NCBI RefSeq assembly: GCF_016734815.1
Contig: NZ_JAERQF010000002.1
Coordinates: 1 to 64,000 of the forward strand
Reading direction: 5' to 3'
Length of the DNA: 64,000 nucleotides
Source: Hymenobacter rubidus
Lineage (GTDB): Bacteria > Bacteroidota > Bacteroidia > Cytophagales > Hymenobacteraceae
The position numbers and the translations under genes were made by a program. Every line of letters begins with the position of its first letter. The first letter of the stretch is position 1. A model generated the notes under the pieces. The model was not told the origin of the DNA. It was given only the letters and a program-made list of their open reading frames with translations, and did no database searches. Below are positions 8,036 through 16,985 of the stretch, one piece after another.

Positions 8036-9045
8036 ACCTTGGTGCCCTCCGAGCAGTTGCGGCACATCTCAATCTGGTCGCGCCCCTTGAGGAGCGTGCT
8101 GCGAAACCGCTGGTATTTCGGGCCGCGCCAGAGCTGACGGAAGGTTTCGGTTTTGAGGTCGCCCTGGCGGTATTCGGCGTCTTTGTCGAAGCAGCAGGGC
8201 ACCACCAGCCCATCCCAGGTGATGACGCAGGAATGCCACATTTTCCAGCAGTGGTTCAGGAGCTGGTTTTTCAGGCTCCAGGTGCCGTTGCCGTTGTTCT
8301 GGTAGCGCGAGTAATAGTCGATGGTGGGGATGAGCGGCGAGCCGTTGGCGTGGTCGTAAATCTGGGCCGTTTTGAACCACACGTCGTCCACGCCTAAGGC
8401 TTCGGCCAATTGCTTGGCATCGTCAATCTGGTGCTCGTTGGGCCGCACCACCAAAAACTGAAAAATGATGCGCGGCGTGCTCGATTTCAATTCCTTGCGC
8501 CATTTCACCACGTTGCGGGTGCCTTCGAGCACTTTCTCCAGCTTGCCGCCCACGCGGTACTGCTGGTATACGTCCTGCGTGGTACCGTCGAGCGAAATAA
8601 TGAGGCGGTCCAGCCCGCTTTCCACCGTGCGGCGGGCGTTCTGGTCGTTGAGGTAGTGGGCGTTGGTGCTGGTGGCGGTGTAAATCCCTTTATCGGCTGC
8701 GTACTTCACCAATTCCAGAAACTGCGGGTGCAGGTAGGGCTCGCCTTGAAAATAAAATATCAGGTACCACAGCCGGCTGGCCACCTCGTCAATGGTCCGC
8801 TTGAATAAATCGGCCGGTAGCATGCCCGTGGGCCTGGTGAACGAGCGCAGGCCGCTGGGGCACTCCGGGCAGCGCAGGTTGCAGCTGGTAGTGGGCTCAA
8901 AACTGAGGGCCATGGGCAGCCCGCGCAGCCGGGCCCGGCCCGTGAGCTTGCTCAGGATGTAGGAGCCAATGATTTGCGTCGCGTTCCAGACCCGCAGCGG
9001 GGTGACTTTCGACAAAACATTGAGGCTATCGGAGAGCACAGACAT
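8026..9045 (-). CDS. Radical SAM/SPASM domain protein
   Basis: The 339-residue protein binds a 4Fe-4S cluster through CNLRCPEC (Cys55, Cys59, Cys62, the CxxxCxxC signature) and uses S-adenosylmethionine for radical chemistry. The C-terminal third is a SPASM/twitch domain with CCFDKDAEYRQGDL and a final MCRNC that would hold auxiliary clusters. SPASM proteins modify peptides or small molecules, but no precursor peptide is evident beside it. The stop codon lies inside the start region of the SNF2 helicase gene, so the pair forms a tight operon. The substrate is unknown. Confidence 0.85.
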   Translation of the reverse strand: MSVLSDSLNVLSKVTPLRVWNATQIIGSYILSKLTGRARLRGLPMALSFEPTTSCNLRCPECPSGLRSFTRPTGMLPADLFKRTIDEVASRLWYLIFYFQGEPYLHPQFLELVKYAADKGIYTATSTNAHYLNDQNARRTVESGLDRLIISLDGTTQDVYQQYRVGGKLEKVLEGTRNVVKWRKELKSSTPRIIFQFLVVRPNEHQIDDAKQLAEALGVDDVWFKTAQIYDHANGSPLIPTIDYYSRYQNNGNGTWSLKNQLLNHCWKMWHSCVITWDGLVVPCCFDKDAEYRQGDLKTETFRQLWRGPKYQRFRSTLLKGRDQIEMCRNCSEGTKVWG

Positions 9046-9078
9046 CGTAGGGACGGAAAACGGAAAGGCTAAAAATAG

Positions 9079-9187
9079 GTCATCCTGAGCGGAGCGAAGG
9101 ACCTTGCCACGAGAGAACAGCTGGCGTTAGGAATGTTCTAACGGCTTTTCTGGCGTGATAAGGTCCTTCGCTCCGCTCAGGATGACA
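9079..9187. repeat. Palindromic repeat, family A
   Basis: The left arm from 9079 (GTCATCCTGAGCGGAGCG) pairs with a right arm ending near 9186 (CGCTCCGCTCAGGATGAC). It differs from the other copies by compensating changes in both arms (GGAGCG with CGCTCC), so the pairing is kept. It separates two minus-strand genes. Confidence 0.85.
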
Positions 9188-9202
9188 ACTGGTGGGCTAC
9201 CG

Positions 9203-10819
9203 CTATTTCTTGGTGGCCGGAAACTCGATGGCGCTGGTGTAGGTGCTGGCCTTGCCGAACGACTGGTTGATTTCATCCACGGCAGCGCGGCTGCTCAGGC
9301 GCTTCGGCTTGGTATTGAGGAAGGTACCGTCTTCCCCCACCAGCATGTAGGTGGGCACCTCCTGCAAGGCGTATTCTTTCGCCACGGGCGAGCGCAGGCC
9401 ACCGCCGGGCACGCGCACCTGCACACCGGGCAGTTTTTTCACGGTCACGAGCTGCTTCCAGGCCTGCTCGTTCTCATCGAGGGCCACGTTGATGAAAACA
9501 ATGTTTTTGCCCTCAAACTTGCGAATCAGCTCCTGTGCATAAGCCAGGTCGCGCAGACACAAGCCGTTGGTGCTTTTCCAGAAGTTGAGGTACACCAGTT
9601 TGCCCTGAAAGTCGTGCAGGTGTACAGTGTCGCCGGTGGCCGAGGTGAGGGTGAAGTCGGGGGCCGGCGCCCCAATGGCGAAGTCCTTGTGCTGGTTGAA
9701 ATCGGCCAGCAGCGTCGGATAGTAGGCATTCTTGGAGTCATAGTTGCGGAAGTCGGCCAGCATGGCCGCCGACTGCTTCACGTGCCCAAACCGGAACGAC
9801 TCCTGCAAGATGCGGCCGAGAATAATGGCGCGGGTCGTGCCGTTGAGCTTCCGACTGGCCAAGGCGTAGGAGGCCGGATAAAAGTCCGGGTCGGTGCGTT
9901 GGTGCTTGTCCTGCGCCACCGTAAAATGCACGTAGTTGAGCAGGAATTCGTGGTACAGCTCGCTCAGCACGGCATTGGGCTCGTTGAGCAGGCCGGGCTC
10001 GCGCAGGAAATTGTAGTAGTCGGGGGCCATTTTCAGGCGGCCTTCGGTGTTTACCACTTGCTCGCGCAGGTCCTGAAACGTGAGCCGGTCGTTGGCATAG
10101 GAGTACACCACTTCGGCGTGGGCGTAGTTGTAAAAGTCCTGCGTGAACGACTGCTTGGCGGCGTGGTCTTCCAGAAAGTTAAACTCGTGCTTGCGGCGGT
10201 ATTCCAGAAACGACAAGAACGGGGCTTCGTACAGCTGGATGTTGTCGGGCAATACTTGAAAACCATCGTTTTCCACAAATTGCGCGTCTGCTTCCTGGAG
10301 GTAATTATTGGCGTTGGCAGCCTGCTGGCGGTGGCGCTGCTCGGCGTTCAGGTTGTTGCCGTTGCGCAGCTTGGTGGCCAAGCCAGTGGGCACGTCGTTG
10401 GCCTTGAAGCGCAGCGTCCCCGACATATCCGTGCCCTTGAAGCGGGCATCCAAGTCGGTGCCGGGGTCCAGGAACAGCGGGGCTACATCGTCGCCATACA
10501 CGAAGTCAGCCTTGGAAGGCCCTTTCAAGGGCACCGTTATTTTGAACTCTCCTTTTTCAGTTATGGCGGACCGATACAGCTTTTCCTTTGGGTCGAGTGG
10601 ATTTTCGCGCAATGAAATAGATACTGAATCCGTCGTCGGCCCGTTTATGCGTCCCGTGAGAATGGCTACGCCGCTGGTATTGACATCGTCGGTGAACTGG
10701 GCAGCCTTGGCGGCAGCGCCCACGACCGTCGTACGTCCCTGCCCCTGACCCAGCAGCGGCAGCAGTAGCAGTACCGTGCCAAGCAGCCGGTGTGCACAAA
10801 AACGAAAAGGTAACATCAT
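9203..10819 (-). CDS. Secreted TlpA-like thioredoxin-fold protein with degenerate active site
   Basis: The 538-residue product has an N-terminal signal peptide (hydrophobic LLGTVLLLLPLL), a long N-terminal region of the type found before TlpA domains in Bacteroidota, and a C-terminal thioredoxin-like domain (about 390-530: APDFTLTSATGD, VYLNFWKSTN). Where TlpA proteins have WCxPC, this one reads STNGLC, so only the second cysteine remains and ordinary dithiol exchange is not expected. The cis-Pro region LQEVPTYMLV is kept. Start 10819 (two consecutive ATGs) was preferred to an upstream codon because it begins a standard signal peptide. Confidence 0.8.
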   Translation of the reverse strand: MMLPFRFCAHRLLGTVLLLLPLLGQGQGRTTVVGAAAKAAQFTDDVNTSGVAILTGRINGPTTDSVSISLRENPLDPKEKLYRSAITEKGEFKITVPLKGPSKADFVYGDDVAPLFLDPGTDLDARFKGTDMSGTLRFKANDVPTGLATKLRNGNNLNAEQRHRQQAANANNYLQEADAQFVENDGFQVLPDNIQLYEAPFLSFLEYRRKHEFNFLEDHAAKQSFTQDFYNYAHAEVVYSYANDRLTFQDLREQVVNTEGRLKMAPDYYNFLREPGLLNEPNAVLSELYHEFLLNYVHFTVAQDKHQRTDPDFYPASYALASRKLNGTTRAIILGRILQESFRFGHVKQSAAMLADFRNYDSKNAYYPTLLADFNQHKDFAIGAPAPDFTLTSATGDTVHLHDFQGKLVYLNFWKSTNGLCLRDLAYAQELIRKFEGKNIVFINVALDENEQAWKQLVTVKKLPGVQVRVPGGGLRSPVAKEYALQEVPTYMLVGEDGTFLNTKPKRLSSRAAVDEINQSFGKASTYTSAIEFPATKK

Positions 10820-11054
10820 AACCTCAAGGAGACGAGCAGCCAAAACAACTACCAAAACGGACCAGACAATGGATAGAACCAAGCCGCCTTACTTAAAAAT
10901 TCGCGAAAAAAGCCTATCAGCAATCCGAAGATAAGGCTTTTCCGTTTATAAAGTCCAAAATAATATCGCGCCATTTTGCTTGGCATCCCGGAAGAACTAC
11001 CCTGAGCAGCTGAACAATAGTATAGCAATACTTTTATAAGTATCGCCTTACTGC

Positions 11055-12452
11055 TCAATCAAATAAGCAGCTCAGTACTTCATCTAGCCGACTGACTGCG
11101 TGCACCTTCAGCCCAAAACGCGCCAGGTCTAAACCCTTGCCGTTGAACTGGGATACGTACATTTCCCGGAAGCCCAGCTTTTCGGCTTCGGCCAGGCGCT
11201 GGTCGAGGCGCGACACGGCCCGAATTTCGCCGCTCAGGCCCACCTCAGCCGCCAGGCACACGTTGCCGGGAATGGGCAAGTCGTTGAGTGACGACACCAC
11301 GGCGGCGCACACAGCCATGTCGAGGGCCGGGTCGTCGAGGCGCAGGCCGCCGGCAATGTTCAGGAACACGTCGTGCTGGCCCAGGCGCAGGCCGGCGCGC
11401 TTTTCCAGCACGGCCAGCAGCATTTGCAGGCGCTTGGCGTCGAAGCCGGTGCTGCTGCGCTGCGGCGTGCCGTAGGTGGACGGGGTGACGAGGGCCTGCA
11501 CCTCTACCAGCAGCGGCCGGTTTCCTTCCAGCGTGGCCCCGATGGCCATGCCGCTCAGGCTGTCGCCGCGCTGCGAGAGCAGGATTTCGCTCGGGTTGCT
11601 CACCTGGCGCAGGCCATCGCCCTGCATCTCGTAGATGCCCAGCTCCGACGTGCTGCCGAAGCGGTTTTTGGTGGTGCGCAGGATGCGGTAGCTCAGGTGC
11701 CGGTCGCCCTCGAATTGCAGCACGGTATCCACCATGTGCTCCAGGATTTTGGGGCCGGCGATGCTGCCGTCTTTCGTGATGTGGCCGATGAGCAGCACCG
11801 GCGTGCTGGTTTCCTTGGCAAATTTGAGGAACTCGGCGGTGCACTCGCGCACCTGGCTCACGCTGCCCGCCCCGCTTTCCACCAGCGTGGAATGCATGGT
11901 CTGGATGGAGTCGATGACAAGGATGTTGGGCTGCACCTGGTCTATCTGGCGGAAGATGTTCTGGGTGTTGGTTTCGGTGAGGATGTAGCAGTCGGGATGC
12001 TGGCCATCGGCCAGGCGCTCGGCGCGCATTTTTATTTGCGCCTCGCTCTCTTCTCCGCTCACGTACAGCACTTTCAGCTGGTGCAGGCTCAGGGCAATCT
12101 GGAGCATGAGCGTGCTTTTGCCAATGCCGGGCTCGCCGCCAATGAGCACAATGGAGCCGGGCACCAGCCCCCCGCCCAGTACGCGGTTCAGTTCGCCATC
12201 GGGGGTGAGGATGCGGGGCTCGTCCTCGGCCATGATGTCGCCGAGCGGGACGGACTTGGCCGCTTTCGTGAGGTTGCCGCCGGGCACGGTGCTGGCGGGC
12301 TTCCACTGGCCGGTGGTGGTGGCCGCGGTTTCTTTCTGCACCACTTCTTCGACGTAGGTGTTCCACTCGCCGCACACCGGGCAGCGGCCCAGCCACTTGG
12401 CCGACTGCGCGCCGCAGCTCTGGCAGAAAAATACACTTCTTGCTTTGGCCAT
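11055..12452 (-). CDS. radA: DNA repair protein RadA
   Basis: RadA (Sms) is a RecA-like ATPase that extends D-loops by branch migration in recombination. The 465-residue product has the N-terminal four-cysteine zinc finger (CQSCG and CPVCG), Walker A GGEPGIGKST, the RadA-specific KNRFG motif and a Lon-protease-like C-terminal domain. The ATG at 12452 gives the family N terminus MAKARSVFFC; a longer in-frame extension to 12581 has no support. Confidence 0.96.
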   Translation of the reverse strand: MAKARSVFFCQSCGAQSAKWLGRCPVCGEWNTYVEEVVQKETAATTTGQWKPASTVPGGNLTKAAKSVPLGDIMAEDEPRILTPDGELNRVLGGGLVPGSIVLIGGEPGIGKSTLMLQIALSLHQLKVLYVSGEESEAQIKMRAERLADGQHPDCYILTETNTQNIFRQIDQVQPNILVIDSIQTMHSTLVESGAGSVSQVRECTAEFLKFAKETSTPVLLIGHITKDGSIAGPKILEHMVDTVLQFEGDRHLSYRILRTTKNRFGSTSELGIYEMQGDGLRQVSNPSEILLSQRGDSLSGMAIGATLEGNRPLLVEVQALVTPSTYGTPQRSSTGFDAKRLQMLLAVLEKRAGLRLGQHDVFLNIAGGLRLDDPALDMAVCAAVVSSLNDLPIPGNVCLAAEVGLSGEIRAVSRLDQRLAEAEKLGFREMYVSQFNGKGLDLARFGLKVHAVSRLDEVLSCLFD

Positions 12453-12627
12453 GAAAAGGCTTAATTTCGGGGAGTTTAACGGATGTTTTATAAGGCCATC
12501 CCAGCCGAAAAAGTTGCCTTTTGGCCGTAGCTTTCGTCTTTCTGAAGCCTCGGGCCATCGGGTGCAAGGTACGGCTTCCACGGCCCGGACCTGCTCAACA
12601 TTTTGCTCTTTTTATAGTTGTATAGCC

Positions 12628-14046
12628 ATGGTCGAAACCGCTACCCTTTCCCCCGCCGAGCTGGCGACTGTCACCGTATTTGCCGACTTGCCGGCCGAAA
12701 CCCTTGAGTGGCTGCTGGCCCACGGCGAAAGCCGCACGGCCGCCGATGGCGAAATTCTGTTTGAGCAAGGCGGGCAGGCCGATTTCATGATGGCCGTGGT
12801 GCGCGGCACCATTCAGTTCTACGCCGTGAAGGGCGCCCAGCGCGACCCCGTGTTCCGCGTTGAGACCGGGCAGGTGACGGGCGTGCTGCCCTATTCGCGC
12901 CTGCGTAACTTCGGCAGCCAGGGCGTGGCCGTGGGCGACACCTTGCTCTACCAGTTGCACCGCGACCAGTTTCCGGCCCTGGAGCAAGCAAGCCCAGAGC
13001 TGATTCAGAGCCTGGTGGCCGTGATGAACGACCGCAGCCGCGAGCAGGTGCGCGGCCAGGAGCGCGACGACAAGCTGCGGGCCCTGGGCAAGCTTTCGGC
13101 CGGCCTGGCCCACGAGCTCAACAACCCCGCGGCGGCCATTGCCCGCGCCGCCCAGGCCCTGGCCGAGCGCGCCGCCACCCAGCCCCACCTGCTCAGCGAG
13201 CTGCTGGAGCTGAGCCCCAACCCGGCCCACCTGTGCGCCTTCGCGGCCCTGGCCGCGCCCGTGGCCAAAACCGACGAGCCCGCGCCGCGCCGGTCGGCCC
13301 TGGAGCAGTCGGAGCGGGAAGACGAACTGGCCGACTGGCTCACCGCGCAGGGCGTGGCCGACGGCTACCGGCTGGCACCGGGCCTGCTCGAAATGGGCCT
13401 GACGGAAAAGACCCTGGCCGGTGCGGCCGAGGTGCTGCCCCGCGCCGCGCGCCCGGCCGCGTTTGCCTGGCTCGAAAGCCAGCAAACCACGCTCCAGCTA
13501 ATCCGCGACGTGCAGGAGGCCGGCAGCCGCATCAGCAAGCTGGTGGCCGATGTGAAAACTTATTCCCACATGGACCGCGACGGCGGCTTTGAGCTGCTTG
13601 ATGTGACAACCGGCCTCGACAGCACGGTCAATATGCTGGGTTTCCAGCTGCGCCAGAAAAACGTGCGCATTGTCCGCGACTATGCCCCCGACCTGCCCCA
13701 GATTCGCGGCCAGGTTAGTAGCCTTAACCAGGTATGGACCAACCTCATCGACAACGCCGTGGATGCCCTGCCGGCCCAGGGCGGCGAAATTACCTTGCGC
13801 ACCCGGCGCGAAGGCGATTTTGTGCGCGTGTTTTTGATTGACAACGGCAGCGGCATTCCGGCCAATGTGCTGCCGCACATCTTCGAGCCTTTCTATACCA
13901 CCAAGCAGGCCGGTGCCGGCTCGGGCCTGGGGCTCGACATTGCCCAGCGCATCATTAAGCAGCACGATGGGCGGCTGGAAGTGCATTCGGTGCCGGGCCG
14001 CACCGAGTTCTGCGCCTGGCTGCCGGTGCCCAAGCCGCTGGCGTAG
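12628..14046 (+). CDS. Histidine kinase with N-terminal cyclic-nucleotide-binding-like domain
   Basis: The 472-residue cytosolic kinase has no membrane segment. Residues about 12-125 form a Crp-like cNMP-binding domain. The H-box is LSAGLAHELNNPAA with His162. After a linker of about 160 residues come the HATPase N-box (NLIDNAVDAL), G1 (DNGSGIP) and G2 (GAGSGLGL). The next gene, 181 bases downstream, starts with a receiver domain and is the likely partner. The signal could be a nucleotide or, as in other Crp-fold sensors, a redox ligand; the residues do not decide. Start ATG 12628 begins the Crp-like domain cleanly. Confidence 0.88.
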   Translation: MVETATLSPAELATVTVFADLPAETLEWLLAHGESRTAADGEILFEQGGQADFMMAVVRGTIQFYAVKGAQRDPVFRVETGQVTGVLPYSRLRNFGSQGVAVGDTLLYQLHRDQFPALEQASPELIQSLVAVMNDRSREQVRGQERDDKLRALGKLSAGLAHELNNPAAAIARAAQALAERAATQPHLLSELLELSPNPAHLCAFAALAAPVAKTDEPAPRRSALEQSEREDELADWLTAQGVADGYRLAPGLLEMGLTEKTLAGAAEVLPRAARPAAFAWLESQQTTLQLIRDVQEAGSRISKLVADVKTYSHMDRDGGFELLDVTTGLDSTVNMLGFQLRQKNVRIVRDYAPDLPQIRGQVSSLNQVWTNLIDNAVDALPAQGGEITLRTRREGDFVRVFLIDNGSGIPANVLPHIFEPFYTTKQAGAGSGLGLDIAQRIIKQHDGRLEVHSVPGRTEFCAWLPVPKPLA

Positions 14047-14227
14047 CAGCAAAACCACTTGCTTCGGCGTTCGGCCTGCTGCGCATCCCAAAACATTCCC
14101 GGCGATTGAAACCACTTGCGTCCCAGCGTGAAGACGCTGCGCCACGCCTGACCCGACGGGCGGCGCGTGCTTCCGGCATAGCACCGAGAAGTCTGGGCCC
14201 TTACCTTAGAGCATCATCTTCCTTACC

Positions 14228-15886
14228 ATGGCTGCAAAAAAACCCATTATCCTTACCATCGACGACGACACCCAGGTGCTGGCCGCCATCACGCGCGACC
14301 TGCGCCAGGAGTTCAGCCAGGACTACCGGATTCTGCGCGTCAACTCCGGCCCCGAGGGCCTGGCCACCATTCAGGAGCTCAAGGCCAAAGAAGAGCCCTT
14401 GGCCCTCATCATTGCCGACCAGCGCATGCCCGACCTGGAAGGGGTAGAACTGCTCACGGCTTCGCGCGAGTTTTACCCCGATGCCAAGCGAGTGCTGCTC
14501 ACGGCGTATGCCGACACGGAAGCCGCGGTGCGGGCCATCAACTCGGCCCGGCTCGACCACTACCTGATGAAGCCCTGGGACCCGCCCGAAAACCTCCTCT
14601 ACCCCACCCTGCACGACTTGCTCGACGCCTGGCAGGTAACGCACAAGCCGCCCTTCGACGGCGTGCGCCTGATTGGCTTTCAATGGTCGCCGCTTTCGCA
14701 CGAGTTGAAGGACTTCCTCAGCGGCTACATGGTGGGCTACCAATGGCTGGATTACGAAACGAGCCCCGAAGCGCAGGATTTGGTGAAAGCCCGCGGCTTT
14801 GCAGCCACCGACTTGCCGCTGGTCATCTGTGCCGATGGCAAAACGGTGCCCAACCCCACCAAGGCTGAACTGGCCGACCACCTGGGCATTGCCAATAAGC
14901 CGCTGCAGGAGATGTACGACGTGGTGGTGATAGGCGCCGGCCCCAGCGGCCTGGCCGCCGCCGTGTACGGTGCCAGCGAAGGCCTCAGAACCCTCATTGT
15001 GGAGCGCCAGACGCCCGGCGGCCAGGCCGGCACCAGCTCCCGCATCGAAAACTACCTGGGCTTCCCCACCGGCCTGAGCGGCGCCGAGCTGGCCTACCGC
15101 GCCTGGACCCAGGCCGTGCGCCTCGGGGCCGAGTTCCTGGCCCCGCAGGAAGTAGCCAAGCTCTGCGTGCAGGACGGCTACAAGGTCCTCACCCTCACCG
15201 ATGGCCGTGAAATCAGCACCAAAGCGGTGGTGATGACCACCGGCGTCAGCTACCGCACGCTCGACGTGCCGGGCATCGACCGCCTCAGCGGCGCGGGCGT
15301 GTATTATGGTGCGGCCCGCACCGAGGCCCGCAGCTGCGGCGAGCAGGACGTGTATATCGTGGGCGGGGGCAACTCGGCCGGGCAGGCGGCGATGTATTTG
15401 TCGACTTATGCCCGCAAGGTGTTCATCGTCATTCGCGGGGCCAACCTGGCCGCCAGCATGTCGGCTTACCTGATTGAGCAAATTCGCCATACGCCCAACA
15501 TTGAGCTGCTGCCTTTTTCCCAAATCAAAGAAGTGTGCGGGCAAGACCACCTTGAAGCCGTGATGGTCGACATCAACGGCACCGTTGAAAAGCGCCCGGC
15601 TCGCGCCCTCTTCGTCTTCATTGGCGCCAAGCCCAGCACCGAATGGGTGCACGACCAAGTGCTGTGCGACAGCAAGGGCTTTCTGCTAACCGGCCGCGAC
15701 CTCGTAACCGACCCGCGCTACGCTGCCGTGTGGAAGCAGACCCGCGAACCGTTTCTGCTCGAAACCTGCGTACCCGGCATCTTCGCCGCCGGCGACAGCC
15801 GCGCCGGGGCCATGGCCCGCGTAGCGTCCGCCGTGGGCGAGGGCAGCATGGCCATCAAGTTTGTACACCAGTACTTAGACGAGTAA
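14228..15886 (+). CDS. Receiver domain fused to thioredoxin-reductase-like flavoprotein
   Basis: The 552-residue product has three parts. Residues 5-135 are a CheY-like receiver (acidic Asp12-Asp14, phospho-acceptor Asp64 in IIADQRMPD, Lys115 in LMKPWD). Residues about 143-215 look like a thioredoxin fold without a CxxC pair. Residues 229-552 are a thioredoxin-reductase-type FAD/NAD(P)H module with GAGPSG (236-241), the second dinucleotide site VGGGNSAGQAA and the FAD motif FAAGDSR. The CxxC disulphide of true TrxB is missing, so the electron acceptor is unclear. It follows the cNMP-domain kinase, so flavoenzyme activity may be set by phosphorylation. The fusion is a recognised architecture; its physiological role is not known to me. 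Confidence 0.88.
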   Translation: MAAKKPIILTIDDDTQVLAAITRDLRQEFSQDYRILRVNSGPEGLATIQELKAKEEPLALIIADQRMPDLEGVELLTASREFYPDAKRVLLTAYADTEAAVRAINSARLDHYLMKPWDPPENLLYPTLHDLLDAWQVTHKPPFDGVRLIGFQWSPLSHELKDFLSGYMVGYQWLDYETSPEAQDLVKARGFAATDLPLVICADGKTVPNPTKAELADHLGIANKPLQEMYDVVVIGAGPSGLAAAVYGASEGLRTLIVERQTPGGQAGTSSRIENYLGFPTGLSGAELAYRAWTQAVRLGAEFLAPQEVAKLCVQDGYKVLTLTDGREISTKAVVMTTGVSYRTLDVPGIDRLSGAGVYYGAARTEARSCGEQDVYIVGGGNSAGQAAMYLSTYARKVFIVIRGANLAASMSAYLIEQIRHTPNIELLPFSQIKEVCGQDHLEAVMVDINGTVEKRPARALFVFIGAKPSTEWVHDQVLCDSKGFLLTGRDLVTDPRYAAVWKQTREPFLLETCVPGIFAAGDSRAGAMARVASAVGEGSMAIKFVHQYLDE

Positions 15887-15893
15887 CGCTTCG

Positions 15894-15973
15894 CTCCATG
15901 AAGAACGAGGAGTGAGGAATGAAGAATTATCCAACGACAATTCTTCATTCCTCACTCCTCATTCTTCATGGAG
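15894..15973. repeat. Heptad-periodic palindrome
   Basis: The arms at 15894-15928 and 15939-15973 are 35 bp with very few mismatches. Inside them are four 7-bp units of the type GAGGAAT (15900-15927) mirrored by ATTCCTC-type units (15940-15967). It lies between the convergent stops of the flavoprotein and rfbA and could also stop transcription from both sides. Confidence 0.85.
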
Positions 15974-15984
15974 CCAAAGGCGTC

Positions 15985-16863
15985 TTACTCTTCCAGCATC
16001 AACTGGTCGGGTAGGTGCATCAGGTAGTCGCCGTAGCCGCTTTTGCGCAGCGGAGCGGCAATAGCCCGTAGCTGGTCAGCATTGATAAAGCCTTGGCGAT
16101 AAGCCGCCTCCTCAATCGAACCTACTTTCAGGCCCTGACGCTGCTCAATGACTCTCACAAATTCGCCGGCCTGCATCAGGCTTTCAAACGTGCCCGTGTC
16201 GAGCCAAGCCGTGCCCCGACCCAGGATACCTACTTTCAACGTGCCACGTTTCAGGTACTCGCGGTTTACATCGGTGATTTCGTATTCGCCGCGGGGGCTC
16301 ATTTCGAGGTTTTTGGCAATTTCGACTACGTCGTTATCGTAGAAATACAGCCCTGGCACAGCGTAGTTGCTCTTGGGCTTGGCCGGTTTTTCCTCAATGC
16401 TAAGGGCTTTCTTATCGGCATCGAACTCCACCACGCCGTAGCGCTCGGGGTCGTGCACGTGGTAGGCGAACACCACGCCGCCCTCGGGGTCATTGTTGGC
16501 TTTCAGGAGTTCCTCTAAACCCGAACCGTAGAAAATATTGTCGCCCAACACCAGCGCCACTTTGTCTTTCCCAATGAAATCAGCGCCCAGCACGAAAGCC
16601 TGGGCCAGGCCATTGGGCACTTCCTGTATTACGTACTGAAAATCACAGCCGAGATTTTTGCCGTCGCCCAGCAATTTCTTAAACTGCTCCTGGTCGTGGG
16701 GAGTGGTGATAATCAAGACCTCCCGAATGCCAGCCGACAGCAAAATCGACAGCGGATAATAAATCATCGGCTTGTCGTACACAGGCATGAGCTGTTTCGA
16801 AACGGCCAGCGTGAGCGGGTGCAAACGGGTGCCGGAGCCGCCGGCGAGGATAATTCCTTTCAT
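15985..16863 (-). CDS. rfbA: Glucose-1-phosphate thymidylyltransferase
   Basis: RfbA (RmlA) makes dTDP-glucose from dTTP and glucose-1-phosphate, the first step to dTDP-sugars such as dTDP-rhamnose. The 292-residue length is typical. The N-terminal nucleotide loop [11 protein letters not shown], the [15 protein letters not shown] segment and [11 protein letters not shown] are diagnostic. rfbB lies two genes upstream on the same strand; rfbC and rfbD are not in the window. Confidence 0.95.
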   Translation of the reverse strand: MKGIILAGGSGTRLHPLTLAVSKQLMPVYDKPMIYYPLSILLSAGIREVLIITTPHDQEQFKKLLGDGKNLGCDFQYVIQEVPNGLAQAFVLGADFIGKDKVALVLGDNIFYGSGLEELLKANNDPEGGVVFAYHVHDPERYGVVEFDADKKALSIEEKPAKPKSNYAVPGLYFYDNDVVEIAKNLEMSPRGEYEITDVNREYLKRGTLKVGILGRGTAWLDTGTFESLMQAGEFVRVIEQRQGLKVGSIEEAAYRQGFINADQLRAIAAPLRKSGYGDYLMHLPDQLMLEE

Positions 16864-16884
16864 GAAATTTGAGGTGTTAGAACG

Positions 16885-16978
16885 TCATGCAGAGCGCAGC
16901 GAAGCATCTCGCGTGCAATAGTAATTCAACCGATTGATATAATGCTACACGCGAGATGCTTCGCTGCGCTCTGCATGA
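16885..16978. repeat. Palindromic repeat, family A variant (TCATGCAGAGC type)
   Basis: Perfect 31-bp arms (16885-16915 and 16948-16978) surround a 32-bp AT-rich loop. The arm shares its core GAGCGCAGCGAAG with family A but differs on both sides (CATCTCGCG in place of GACCTTATC), so it is a sister subfamily. It separates rfbA from the epimerase gene. Confidence 0.85.
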
Positions 16979-16985
16979 AAACGAA

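Noticed and set aside
4733..8137. Long plus-strand open frames (606 and 515 codons) across the SNF2 gene
   Set aside because: Both are antisense to a gene with clear helicase motifs and contain no recognisable domain.
10849..11058. Possible 69-residue minus-strand protein between radA and the TlpA-like gene
   Set aside because: It overlaps the upstream region of the TlpA-like gene, lies in AT-rich DNA and shows no conserved pattern. The gap 10820-11054 has no feature I can support.
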